Shown here piece by piece: positions 10,812 to 22,067 of a stretch of 25,701 bases of DNA. The stretch is from positions 1,119,203 through 1,144,903 of the forward strand of contig KQ482053.1 in the NCBI GenBank assembly GCA_001430745.1. Reading direction: 5' to 3'. This stretch comes from Auxenochlorella pyrenoidosa (Eukaryota > Chlorophyta > Trebouxiophyceae > Chlorellales > Chlorellaceae). A program made the position numbers and the translations under genes. Numbering within the stretch: position 1 is the stretch's first letter; every line of letters begins with the position of its first letter. The notes under the pieces were generated by a model. That model searched no databases and was not told the origin of the DNA. It saw only the letters and a program-made list of their open reading frames with translations.

Positions 10812-13800
10812 ATGAACTGGGCGGCAGTGGCAGCGGCGCCTGTCGCGCCGGCAGCGCCCGCCGACAGCGGCGACACCCCGAAGCCGCGCGTCGCCGTGGT
10901 GGACGCCAACGCCCTCATCACCCAGCACGGCCTGCTCAACCTGGCGCGCTTCGCGGACAAGGCGGTGACCACGCCAGAGGTGCGGCGGGCGGGCCAGGAA
11001 GGCAGCGCCGGCCCCAAAAGAGGCAGGGGCCCTGCCTGGGGGCAGGAGCTCTGCTGGCGCAGCAGCAGGCATGGCCAATCGCTCATGCCGCACCTGGCGC
11101 TGCTGCTCCGTTCCGCAGGTGCTGCGGGAGGTGCGAGACAAGCAGTCGCGCGCCACGCTGGCGGCGCTGCCCTTCACCATTGAGACTCAAGAGCCGGATG
11201 AGGAGCAGGTCAAGGCAGGCAAGCGCCCTCCCTTCTTAATGCTTCTGTTTGTGGGGTTGTTGGGCTGTTGCACTTTGCTGGGTTGCTGCCGGCGGATACG
11301 CCAGCACGATCACGACAAGAGGCCGGCATTGAAAGAAGGATGCATTTTAGGGGATGCTGCAGGGCAGGCAGCGGCTGCCCCGCACAGCATGCACAGGCAG
11401 GGGGCTCTCACGCAGGCCCTCACGGCGCCCTCTTCTGCCGCCGCCTGCAGTGGTGAAGTTTGCGCGGGCAACCGGCGACATCCACGCCCTGTCGACTGCC
11501 GACGTGCGGCTGATCGCGTTGGCACGGGCCTTTGAGGTCGCGGCGCACGGCGACAGCAGCCTGCACGAGCTGCCCCAGCTGCCAAAGGTGCAGAAGAAGA
11601 AGGTGCACGACGCCAAGCAGGTGAGCACAGTTTCTGCTTGGGACACGTTTTTTCTGCGTTTTTCTTGCCTGCTCTGCCAAACCTGAACAGCCAGCACACC
11701 AGAGCTCTCGGCAGCGTGCACGCAACTGGGCTGGGCGCTCGCACCTGCTGCACACAGCAGCCTGCAGCGCTGCGAGGCGCCGTGGGCCGCTTGCAGGCTG
11801 CCGCTCGGGCCGCTGCAACTGCGCTTGCTTGACCATGCTGCCCCGCGCGTTGCCCTGCTCTGCCCTGGCTCCGCAGCTGCCTGGCTGGGGTGTGGAGGGC
11901 GGCGACTGGGCGGAGATTGATCGGCTGAATGAGGAGGAGCTGGCGGCAGCTGAGGCGGCGCTGGCGGGTGGGTCTGGCCCCTGCTCTGCATGGTTTGGCT
12001 TTTGCTTTTGGTTCGCTGGCCAGCGCCCGCTCCGGCAGAGGCCAAAGCTTAAAGCTTGGCAGGGCCAAAAACGGCCAGCCTGGGGTGGCAGGCACAGTCG
12101 TGCTGCTTTCGCACGCCAACCTGCCCTGCCAAGGGGCTGGGCCCCGGCCGCCGTGTGCTGCGCCGCTGCTCCATCAACAAGCCCGGCGCTGATGCTGCAC
12201 ACAACCTGCGACTGAGCTGGCTCCCCCCTTTCCTGCCTCGCTCGCTCTCGTGTGCCCAGGTGGGGAGAGCCGCATTAGCAGCGCCGTGGCGGCGCTGAGC
12301 CTGGAGGATGCTGTGGCTGAGGCGGCGGCGGCGCGTGGCGAGGCGCCGCCAGGGGAGGGCAGCGAGGGCGAGGGCAGCAGCGAGGAGGAGGATGACGATG
12401 GCGAGTGGGAGACAGCAGCCAAGTCGAATGCGTCGGCGCGCCGGCAGCGGCGGAGGGTGAGAGGCAGGGCGGGCGGGGGAGCAAGGGCAGGGCTGTGCTC
12501 TGGAGGGGCCTGTGCTGGCAGATGTTGGCCGCGCTACATGCTCGCCGCTGTTTTGCCCTGCATTCCAAAGGCCGCATTGCCTCTAGGGCAAACGGAAGCT
12601 GGTGTGGCGACGCTTTCTCCTCCCCAACGCTTTGCACTGTTGCATCCTTGGGATGCCCCTTGTGCAGGCAGCTCGCAAGGCGGCGTGGGAGGCGCGCCAA
12701 GCGGCTGCGGCCGCAGCGGCAGCAGCGGATGAGCCCCAGCAAAACGGCAGCTCCCCCGGAGGGCAGGAGGGCGAGCAGGGGGAGGAGCAGGACGAGGGGG
12801 ATTACAGCGATGCCGACGCCTGCTCCCTTGCCAGCGACGATGATGCAACGGCAGCCACCGCTGCGCCAGCAGGTGGCGAGGGCGAGCAGCCCGCGGCGGC
12901 CGGCGAGCAGTCGGAGCAGCAGGGCGAGAGCAGCGTGTGCATCATCACTGCCGACTTCGCGATGCAGAACGTGATCATGCAGGTGAGGGCGCAGTGAGGG
13001 CAGCAGGGGCGCTGTGCCGTTGGGAGGGCAGGGCGGGGCAGCCCTCCCTGGGCGCAGGGAGGCGGGGGACAAGTCGCGCAGAACCAGTCAGGAGAGCGAG
13101 AGCATGCATGCCTCTTGCCGTCTGCCGGCCTGGAACAGCGCTCCCGGAGGAGGGCTGCATCCTGCCAGGCTGTGCGGTGGTGAGCGCCTCCTCCTGTCGA
13201 GCTGCACCTGCACCGCGACAGCCGGCTCCCGTCCCTGGGCCCAATCCTGCTCCAATTCTGTGCATTCAACCACCCCCGCCGCCCCCGCCGCCGCAGATGG
13301 GCCTGCGGCTGGTGACCCCTGACGGGCGGCGCATCACGCGCCTCTCCCGCTGGGTGCTGCGCTGCACCGCCTGCTTCCTGGTCACCAAGGAGATGGGCCG
13401 CCTGTTCTGCCCGCGCTGCGGCAACGCCACGCTGGACAAGGTGCAGGTGTGTGTGTGTGCGTGGGTGGGGGGTGGTGGTGGGGGGGGGTTCTGCAGCAGC
13501 AGCCCCGTTCTGCAGGCACCCGCGACATGGGGTGCGATCCCCCCGGCCCTCCGTGCTTGTTCTCGCCTGCCAGCCGTGCACGTCGACCCCGCAAACCGCC
13601 TAGCCCGAGCCCAAGCCACGCCGCCTGGCGCACCGAGCCCTGCAGTTTGGCCCCCCCCCCGCCCCCCGCAGCTGGTGGTTGGCCCCGATGGCGCGGAGCA
13701 GTATGGCGTGCGGCGCAAGCACATCCTGCGCGGCACCCGCTTCTCGCTGCCCAAGCCCAAGGTGCGCCTCGTGCGGGGGGGCCAGGCTTCCCTGCAGGGG

Positions 13801-14695
13801 CATGCTGGGCCTGCGTGGCGAGCAGGCAGGCGCCACCCTCGAGCCACCTCTCGCTGCCGAGGGAGCTCGATACAGCGGCACTGGCGCAAGCGCGCGCTCC
13901 TGCTGCACGACACCCCCCTGGCCTGTGTTGCAATCCCCCACACTCCCCACCCCCCCACCCCACCCCACCCCCCGGGCCCCCGCAGGGCGGGCGCCACTCC
14001 GACCTCATCCTGCGGGAGGACCAGCTGCTGGCCAAGGCGCACCGCCTGCGGGCGCGCAAGAAGGAGANNNNNNNNNNNNNNNNNNNNNNNNNNNNNNNNN
14101 NNNNNNNNNNNNNNNNNNNNNNNNNNNNNNNNNNNNNNNNNNNNNNNNNNNNNNNNNNNNNNNNNNNNNNNNNNNNNNNNNNNNNNNNNNNNNNNNNNNN
14201 NNNNNNNNNNNNNNNNNNNNNNNNNNNNNNNNNNNNNNNNNNNNNNNNNNNNNNNNNNNNNNNNNNNNNNNNNNNNNNNNNNNNNNNNNNNNNNNNNNNN
14301 NNNNNNGGAGCTGGACCCGTTTGCCCCCGAGTACGGCGAGGACACGTGGCACAAGGTGCGGGGGGGCGCGCGCGCGTGTGTGTGTGTGTGTGTGTGTGAA
14401 ACAGGGAAATGCGCGCCTCGCCGCGCTTGTATCTGGGGAGAGGGGGGCCGGAGGCCACTGCTGGCGCCGCCTCTCTGCATGGCAGGGTCAGCGGGCAGCG
14501 CGTTGCGGAAGCACCCGGCGCTCGGTCTGGTCAATAGCTCTTGCCTGTCTCCGTGCCAAACCGACCTTGCACCTGCCTGCTGCGCAGGCGGCGGGCATGC
14601 ACTATGGCAACAAGGGGGCGGCGGCGCTGCTGGCGGGCTGGAAGAACAACCCCAACGAGCGCAAGCACATTGCCACCAACCGGCGGCGCAAGTGA
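10812..14695 (+). CDS. NOB1: NOB1, 20S pre-rRNA endonuclease (PIN domain plus zinc ribbon)
   Basis: Cleaves site D to make the mature 3' end of 18S rRNA in cytoplasmic pre-40S particles. Exons: 10812-10979, 11119-11218, 11451-11620, 11877-11967, 12260-12456, 12668-12982, 13297-13446, 13672-13761, 13986 into the gap, from the gap to 14355, and 14588-14695. The PIN domain starts at VAVVDANALI (catalytic Asp31) and continues through VVKFARATGDIHALS. A long acidic, Ala/Glu-rich linker follows (about residues 170-340). The zinc ribbon uses Cys370, Cys373, Cys385 and Cys388 (CTAC and CPRC). Then come ILRGTRFSLPKPKGG and the family's C-terminal signature NPNERKHIATNRRRK. Intron 2 (11219-11450) needs a GC donor (G|GCAAGC); using the nearby GT would hit a stop. 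The exon pieces beside the gap cannot join in frame with exactly 239 coding bases, so the gap hides an intron or its length is nominal. Confidence 0.96.
14068..14306. other. Assembly gap (239 N) inside NOB1
   Basis: A run of undetermined bases. It starts within the exon following FSLPKPKGG and ends 49 bases before an exon end, so part of the NOB1 coding sequence is missing from view. Confidence 1.
14367..14398 (+). repeat. GC/GT dinucleotide microsatellite in the NOB1 intron after the gap
   Basis: An alternating GC run changes into a GT run of roughly eleven units just after the 5' splice site at 14356. Alternating purine-pyrimidine DNA of this kind is polymorphic and can adopt Z-form; no further role is visible. 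Confidence 0.85.
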
Positions 14696-15114
14696 AGGCA
14701 GGGTCGCCAGGCCCATGCAGTGCCGGCTGCTGCAATGCTGTACCGCCTTTCTTGTTGTGTGTGAAAAAGTAGCTGTGTGAAAGAGCCGACTCTTGCTTCA
14801 ATGCATCCCCCCAGCACTGTCTGCAATGGCCAAGGAATTGTCGTGAAATGATCAGCTCCATCCCCCCCCCTAGAACGGGAGGTCCCAATTCATCCTCGTT
14901 GTGTTCAGACCTGGCATCCCCTTGCGATCAGGTTTGGGGGCCGAAGGGACGGATGCAGGCACATATCGGTTGTTCCGATCATTCTTACTTTGGACAGCGG
15001 CCCACTGCGCAAGCGTTCTGCGTGGGCCAAACTTGCCCGCAGTGCTGCCCAGTTGCGCGTCGGAAGGAGAACTTCCTTGCCTTCCTCAGCTGACTGCTTC
15101 TTCCAAGCAAGGGC
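14696..15114. other. Intergenic: NOB1 3' flank and LysM kinase upstream region
   Basis: The two flanking genes are both on the plus strand. The 3' untranslated region of NOB1 and the promoter and leader of the kinase gene lie here. I found no TGTAA signal and no conserved coding sequence. Confidence 0.5.
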
Positions 15115-18100
15115 ATGGGGAGTGAGAGGCATCCGGGGGTAACAACTGCGAGGGCAAGCGGCGGCCGCGCCAACCAGCCCTGCCTCGCCGCTCCGCTGCT
15201 CACCCTCGCCATGCTCACCATCCTGGGTGTGACAGTTGCTCAAGATTCTCCGGGTAGGTGTATTCACAGAGGTTGCTGCTGTTTGGACCCATGCTGCAGC
15301 AATGCATGGTCCTGACGTGTCCGCTGCAGAGGCCTCCTTGTTGCTCTCTCCTCGTTCCATCCTTCGACACTTGCGCAACTGCAGTGTGCCAAACATATGT
15401 GGTCCAAGCGGGGGACACCATCGCCGCCATTGCCAACCAGTTTGGCACAACCCCTGGTGGGAGAAAGCCCCATGCCGTCGCGGCCTGGCAGCCCTTGCAC
15501 TGCCAGCTCCTCGCTTATGTCGTTACGGCTCCCAGCTGAACAGGAGGAAGAGAGCAGCGGCCCTTGCCTGGGGTCCAGTTTCACCACTTACACTAAACAC
15601 CACGGTGCGCTCTAACATCATGCAGCCAACCTGGAGGCGGCGCTGCAGCTGTGCGTCAAGGGCTACACCCCCGGCACCTTCCTGCAGCCCAGCCAGAAGA
15701 TCTGCCTGCCCGGCTGGGTGGACCAGTGCGCATACGTGCAGAGCGCTGGTGGGTGTGCCGCCGCTCGCCAGATGGCGTGGCGCACTGGCTGGTGGGAGCT
15801 GCACGATGCGGGAGGCCCCCGTTTTCCGCCACAACAGCACAGGAAAACCCTGCCGGCGGCTGGTTGCGAGGCAGGCCTTAGCCGCCCATGCTGCCCTTGT
15901 GCGCGGTGTACCAGCCGCGGCTCATGCTCCTTCCTCCCCTGCTCCTGCCCCTGCTGTAGGCGGCGACCAGAATTGCCAGTACTACACCGTGCAGTCTGGT
16001 GAGCAGCTGGCCTGGCGGGGGCGCTTGGATTGCAATCCATGCAGCATCTGATGCCACGCGTGGCCGCGTGCGAGGGCAGCCGAGGTCGGCGGGCCGATGC
16101 GCCCGGCCCAACACCCACACGCTGCCGGCCCCTCACCACCCACCCCTCCCCTGGGCGCAGGCGACACCATCGACACCATTGCCCAGTACTTTGGCATCCC
16201 TCGCTCCGCTCTGGTGGACGCCAACCCCGACGTGAACCCCGCCACCCTGGCCGTCAACACTTTTGTGCGGCTGCCGCCCTACGCGGCCACGTGCCCCGCC
16301 CCCGGCAACAACCAGCAGTGCCGCATCTACGTGGCGCAGCAGGGCGACTCGCTGTCCACCATCGCCACCGCCTTCTCTCTCTCCCTGGCCGATGTCCAGG
16401 TGGGCGCCAGCGCACGCGTGCGCCCCTCCAGCACGCCGTCCATGCGTGCGATCCCTTCAGGCACGCCGCCTGGTGCAGCCAAGCCCCCGGGGTGGGCAGG
16501 CGCCCCCCTGGCATCACCCCCGCACGCCCGCCAACGCTCCTAGCGCCCCTCACCCCCCCCCAACCCCCACCCTCCGCAGACTGCCAACCAGGGCGTGGAC
16601 GGCTCCACCGGCAATGGCTTAATGCCCCTGCAGCCCGGCCAGCGCATCAAGCTGCCCCCCTTCCCCGACACCTGCGGCGCCGGTGAGACGGCCCGCCGCG
16701 CTCGCGCCTCCCTGCCTGTCCCGGCCCCACTGCTGGGCTGCCATACGATTGCCCAGAGTCCTCGCCAACCCTGCACCCAACTGCCCGCCGCTGTCTCTCC
16801 CCTGTGCAGGCGTGGAGGTGTCCAAGCCCAGCAGCTGCAAGGTGTACATTATCAAGGATGGCGACACTCTGTCAGCCATCGCTGCAATGGTGGGGGTTGC
16901 TCTCCTGCTGTGCGTCGACTCGCTGCATTTCAGCTGCTGCCCCTCCATTGACAGACGTGACTGGTCAGGGCAGGGGCTGCCTGGCACCAGCTTGCGTGCC
17001 ATCCGGTTCGTAACCCGCAAGCTTCATGCCGTGCACGGCATCCCTCTGCCTGCTCCCACCACACCCAGCAGTTCTTCACCACCACCACCGAGCTGATCAG
17101 CCTGAACCCCAGCCTTGCCTCGGGAGTTCTGTCCCCAAACACCCAGATCGTGCTGCCACCCAGGTACCCTTGGCACACTGTCACGCACAATACATCAATG
17201 CACAAACTTGCTTGCTTCTATCAATGGATGCCTGGCGTTAGTGCAGGTGGCGACCGCTGCACTGCTGTAGGGCGACAGCGCCAGCCGTTCCGACCCGTCC
17301 GCATCTTTCCTTCTACAGCCCCGTGCCTCGCAAAACGCGACTCGTGCTGAGGCCTCCCTCCCTGTTGCATGCCATGCTTCTCTGCAGCGATCCAAACACG
17401 TGCGTGAACCCCGAGATAGTGACTGGCGCACCTTCTTCCCCGGCGTCGTCGCCAGCTGCCTCCTCTTCACAGCCACCTCTGTCCCCGATTGCTTCATCCC
17501 CACCTCTGTCTTCTCCATCCCCGCCGCCTCCCTTGCGCGCTGCTTCGCCCCCACCTCGGTCGCCATCATCTCCCCCACCTGCTCGACCTCCTCCTCAGTC
17601 GGCTCCACCCACCCCAAGCCGTGTAGCGCCCCCACCACAGCCTTCTCCCTCGGCACTGTCCCCGCCTCTGTCACCGTCACCAAATGTCACCGCGGCCTCT
17701 TCTCCCGCACCGCCGCCCCCTCCGCCCCCTTCTTCATCCTCAAACACTGGAGCCATCGTGGGAGCTGTCGTGGGCATCGTGGCAGCAGCAGGCAAGCAGC
17801 AATGCGCACATGCCTGCCTTGATTGCATGCACCGTTATGAGGAGGCTGCCCTGTCCTGCCGGGAGCAGTGGAAGAGGTGCCCGTTCCCGTTCTTCTCGCT
17901 GCAGCTCTTGGCTGCGCAGGGTTCTTTCTCTACAAGCGGCGTGCAGCCACAAAGCAGCAGGCGGTTGGCCAGTTTGCTGGCACTTCAGGTGGGCGTTCTG
18001 TGCAAGAAGCAGCTGACGTTGCCAGCAAGCGGCAAATCCAGCAAACTGCACGTCTTAGTTGGCCATCAAGCAAGCGTGGCCTGCAGCCACCTGAGAAGAA

Positions 18101-21100
18101 GACCGCAACTCATGTGGCACAGCCTTCTGTCCGCCTGCAGACAAGGAAGCCGGTGCAGACGAGTTTGTGAAGGCAGCTGGCAGGCCTGCAGCACCCCCTT
18201 CTTTCGGCCCATCCCACCATGGGGCAGCAGGCCCGTTGCCTCCTTCCTCCTCAGCTGTCCTCGACACTTTGCTTGTGTCCGGCACCCAGGCAGAGGCAGA
18301 GGCCCGAGCCGGGCTGCAGAACGGCAGCGCCAGCAGTGCCGCACCACCTGTCAGCGGCGGCCACACTGCGCTGCCTTTGGCTGCCGACGTTGTGCATGCT
18401 GGCGGCCCGCCGACACCTTCCGCCGCGTCCCTGCTGAGCTCCCAGGCAACCACTTCCCTTGGAACCTTGCAGTAAGTTGTCGAACCTCAGCGTATCTGCA
18501 GGCACACCGCTGCATCGCCTGTGGAACTCGCTTGGCCACCCAACGGTGAGCACAGCATACTGACCCCCGACCTGCCGTCTCCTGTCCTCCACAGGTCCAG
18601 CACCGCCAGCGCCCTGCTCTCCCAGGATGTGCTCCTGACGTACATCCAGTCCCAGCAGGCGCAGCAGACGCCAGCAGGGCCTGGCCGCCTCTCCCCCCGG
18701 CCCTCAAGCGCCGCCACGGACATGCACCGGCGCTACGAGGTGGCTTTTGCCGAGCTGACCGTTCTGTCCATCGTTGGGGAGGGATCTTTCGGCAAGGTCT
18801 ACCTGGCCCGGTGAGGCGCCGGTTGGCCTGCACAGCGGCATCCTTTCCCGCCCCCGCATGCCCGCCCGCGCCGGCCGTGCCTGCCCATGCTCACCTGCCG
18901 ATGCGGCGCGGCGCCAGCCCAACTACCTGCATGGCTCGCCCACCACGTAAAATCGCGCACACCCACGGTCTGTCTGCCCTGCCCGTGCGCCTGCCAGCTG
19001 GAACGAGACTCCGGTGGCGCTGAAAGTGCTGGTGGACAGGGAAGCCGTGTCGGCAGTGGGACCAGACCAGGCTCTGGCGCTGCCCAGCGGAGTGCTGAGC
19101 AAGCTGGACGAGGCAAGCCACTGTGGAGCCATGGGCCTGCCTTTTCACGGCGGCAGATTGGCTTTGCCTGGAATGCTTTTCGCGCCTGCTGGGCCAGATG
19201 TGGGGTCGCACACGGGAGCCTGGCGTGCCCCCATCTCTGCCGCTCCCCAACCGCCTGCGTGCCTGTGCCACTGCAGGAGGCGGGCCTGCTCGCCTCCCTG
19301 CGCCACCCCAACTGCGTCAACTTCCTGGGGGTCGTCTTCTCACCCCCCGCCATCATCACCGAGTACTGCACGCGCGGCTCCCTGATGGGGGTGCTCCATG
19401 CGGCGCGGCGGAACCCCGCTGCCGCGCGCGAGCTGACCTGGCCGCGCCGCCTGAGCATGGTGGGGGCCCAGGGGAGTTGACGGGCGTTGCCTCACAAGCC
19501 ATGATTGCTGGCCTCTGACCAGGAAGCTCGGAAGCGGCAGGCTGGCTTCAGGCACTGGTTGCCAACAATGCTGCCACCTGTTGTAGCTCCGTGACGCCCC
19601 CACCTTTGCGTGCATGCAGGCCCTGAATGCTGCGCTGGGAATGCTCTGTGAGTTTCAAAGCGCCAGGGAAGGGGAGGCATGCCGAGTTCTTGGCGTCAGC
19701 CTGTGCCGTGCTAAGTTTTGGAGTTGCAAGGCTGCCCACCCCTGTACCTGTCCATGTGTTGCTTGTATGTGTGCAGACCTGCATACACGGTCTCCGCCCA
19801 TCATCCATCGCGACTTGAAATCGCCCAACCTCCTGCTCGATGACTCCTGGCATGTCAAGGTACAGCCGCTAAAGGTGCATGCTAAAATGAATGGGTGTCA
19901 GCATGGCTGTGCCAAGCCTACCCCAGGTGTGCCATTACTTCGTCTGCTGCCAACCCAGATAGCTCGTTGGAGCCTCAGCCGCATCTTGTATGGTTCTTCC
20001 TTTTTCTCTTGCAGGTCTCCGACTTTAATTTGAGCCGTTTTGTGGAGGACCACTTGGGGTCCCGCAGCAGCAGCGCCGCAGCCACCAACCCGCGCTGGTT
20101 GCCGCCAGAGGTCCTGAAGGGGCAGCGGGCCACTGCCGCGGGCGACGTGTTCGCATTCGGCGTTGTCATGTAGGTTTGCTTTCCATCCAAAGCGGCATCA
20201 TCCTGCTGTGCTGTGCTGTACTGTGCTCTGGTTATGCCGCTCTTGCAAGGCATATTATGTTGGCATGCGGAAGCAGGCAGGCTGATGGCAACCTTAACGT
20301 TTCACCTGTGCCATGTCCGTGGGTGCTGCTCCTCCTCCTTGTAGGTGGGAGCTGCTGACCTGGTGAGCAGAATGCGGGGCAGGCAGCGGCACAGCGGGGC
20401 CGGCAGCAGCACACTGCATGGGCAACGAAGGCAATGCTGCAGGAAGCGCCTGGTCTTGGCTCCTTGTCTGCCCGCCATCGGTCCGCTGACACATGGTGCT
20501 CCCTACGTGCAGGGAGCTGCCCTGGGGCAATGTCGGGACCTGGCAGGTGTGGCCCCGCCAGCTTGCTGGTAAAGCTGCGTGTGTGCTGCTCACAGCGTGG
20601 CTAGCCAGCGCAGGAGCGGGCCTGTCGCATGGCCTTCTTTGCCCACCGCAGCCCCGTTTGCCTCCGTCCAACCCCGGCGCAGCTCATCAACCTGCTCATG
20701 AATGGTGGGAGGTTGGAGATCCCGCCTCGTGAGCGCCTGCCGGGCGAGGACACCCCTAGCTTCGCTGGGCTGGACGATTACATCAGTCTGCTCCAGTGAG
20801 GCAGGGAGGGCCTCGGTGGCTCTACGTGTCGCACGTCTGCAACGCAACTGCCTGCTCTCTGCAGTCTGGCTGCAGCGGCAGCTCCTTGCTGTCTCGTCCA
20901 ACACTGCAAACCAATCCATCTAGCTCGCTCGGCCTGCCTGTGGCGCAGGCGCTGCTGGGTGCAGGAGCCTGCAGACCGGCCCACGTTTCATCAGATTGTT
21001 CCAGAGCTCAGGTGGGTGCAGCGCTCGGTGCATGATGCATACGGAATTTTTGCAAGAAAATACTGGCAAGCGGTGAACTGGAGTCAGGGCCTGCAGCACA

Positions 21101-21261
21101 GCTGCTCATTATTGGCTTCAGCCTCAGGCTGCTCCATTTGATGCTGCTTGGGTTGCTGCAACCATGTTGCACTCGTGCTTTTGGCGCCACTGACACCATG
21201 CTCCCAACGTGCTCGCAGGGAGCTGCTGGAGAGGACAGTGCCGCAGCCACTGTCGTCCTGA
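15115..21261 (+). CDS. LysM receptor-like kinase: four LysM, Pro-rich stalk, TM helix, Raf-like TKL kinase
   Basis: Predicted surface receptor for a GlcNAc-containing glycan (chitin, lipochitooligosaccharide or peptidoglycan are LysM ligands), signalling through a cytosolic kinase. Twenty-two exons join in frame to about 918 aa, beginning 15115-15253, 15385-15456, 15626-15748, 15960-15998, 16161-16399, 16580-16682, 16810-16889, 17072-17163, 17388-17791, 17905-17988, 18141-18471, 18595-18810. Residues 24-42 form a signal peptide. LysM domains lie at about 48-100, 117-165, 178-231 and 248-295 ([32 protein letters not shown]), separated by cysteines. Then come an SPPP-rich stalk (310-412), a TM helix (417-440) followed by KRR, and a juxtamembrane region. 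The kinase has GEGSFGKV (630-637), Lys650, Glu680, HRDLKSPN (760-767), DFN in place of DFG (780-782), PPE and RCW-RPTF. RCW, FGVVMWEL and HRDLKSPN point to the Raf/CTR1 class, not RLK/Pelle. Introns 9 and 13 use GC donors. Confidence 0.92.
18998..21261 (+). other. Kinase-domain exons 13-22 of the LysM receptor kinase
   Basis: Continuation of the exon list for the gene starting at 15115: 18998-19112, 19277-19459, 19620-19647 (28 nt), 19777-19859, 20015-20169, 20345-20362 (18 nt), 20513-20546 (34 nt), 20683-20795, 20949-21011 and 21219-21261. Phases agree at every junction. The tiny exons rebuild conserved kinase blocks: 19620-19647 gives ALNAALGML before YLH, and 20345-20362 plus 20513-20546 give [18 protein letters not shown]. 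The exon at 20683 must start at the second of two nearby acceptors to keep [14 protein letters not shown] in frame. The last exon encodes a short tail ending in LSS. Confidence 0.88.
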
Positions 21262-21563
21262 CACGGCATCCCCGCTGGCATCGCCAGCAGTGCCTAGGCA
21301 CCTTGTGTTGGCGGCATCCAGCAGGTGTCTGATTGCGCTGGGCACTGCCGCACTGCACACCGCAGTGGCATGGCACGGGAGGGCCGAGGAGTGGACCGTG
21401 CTGCCCCTGGGTGCAGCAAAGGTGCCCGGCACCGGGCGATGTGTGCTTTTGCAAAGAAGCGCGCAGCAAGCGGAGGGCCACCGGGCGGCACCTTGTGGAA
21501 GCACCCGTCACGCGGTCTGGTCAGCCCATGCGGGGCCGGCTGTTGCACAAATTTCTTGCAGCT

Positions 21564-21568
21564 TGTAA
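21564..21568 (+). terminator. TGTAA polyadenylation signal, LysM kinase gene
   Basis: TGTAAAA on the plus strand, about 300 bases after the stop at 21261. It is the first such signal on this strand after the stop and marks the probable 3' end of the transcript. Confidence 0.7.
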
Positions 21569-22067
21569 AAGTTAGAGAAATAAAAGCTCAATCCAGCTGG
21601 AGGAGGCCAGGCCCCAGCAGTGTACCCCCCCAAAGCAAAGAGGAGGCCAGCCCCCATGTCGATGCATCCACACAGCGCTGTGTGCACGGCCGTCCGCAAA
21701 TCGAGGTGCCATTGGCAGATGTTTACTTCAAAATTTTTGCAAGTTGAGAGGCGCAGGCACCAGGGAACTATTCAGCAAGGTTGACTGCAGACCAGTGCAG
21801 GCAGAGGCAAGGGGCTGCAGGTCTGTTCAGGGGCATACAGTGGGCTGGGTCACGGGCACACGGCGCAACGCAGATTCGAGGCCAGCCAGTATTGTTTGCA
21901 GTGCTGTGCAGAGGTAGGGTCGTGCATCACCAGCAGGCTGAGCCCAGCTGGCTGGGCAACCAAGCCGCGCCATTGGCAGGAGCGTGCGCTCCCAAATGGC
22001 CACGCCGTGGGCCGCGCTGCTTGTTGTGCTGGCAGCAGCCCGCCATTGGCTTGCCCCCAAGGCCGCA
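21569..22067. other. Intergenic: convergent 3' flanks of LysM kinase and superoxide dismutase
   Basis: The two genes end towards each other, so the stretch holds the 3' untranslated region of the dismutase. I found no minus-strand TGTAA within it and no conserved coding sequence. Confidence 0.5.

Noticed and set aside
12275..13581. Minus-strand open frames opposite NOB1
   Set aside because: NOB1 on the plus strand is unmistakable. The opposite frames run through its exons and introns without conserved sequence.
17195..17683. Minus-strand frame with Val/Glu-rich repeats opposite the kinase stalk
   Set aside because: It is the antisense reading of the Pro/Ser-rich stalk (CCN and TCN codons read backwards), a typical artefact.
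20651..20682. Acceptor at 20651 for kinase exon 20
   Set aside because: It would put the following conserved sequence out of frame; the acceptor ending at 20682 joins GTWQ to LINLLMNGG correctly.
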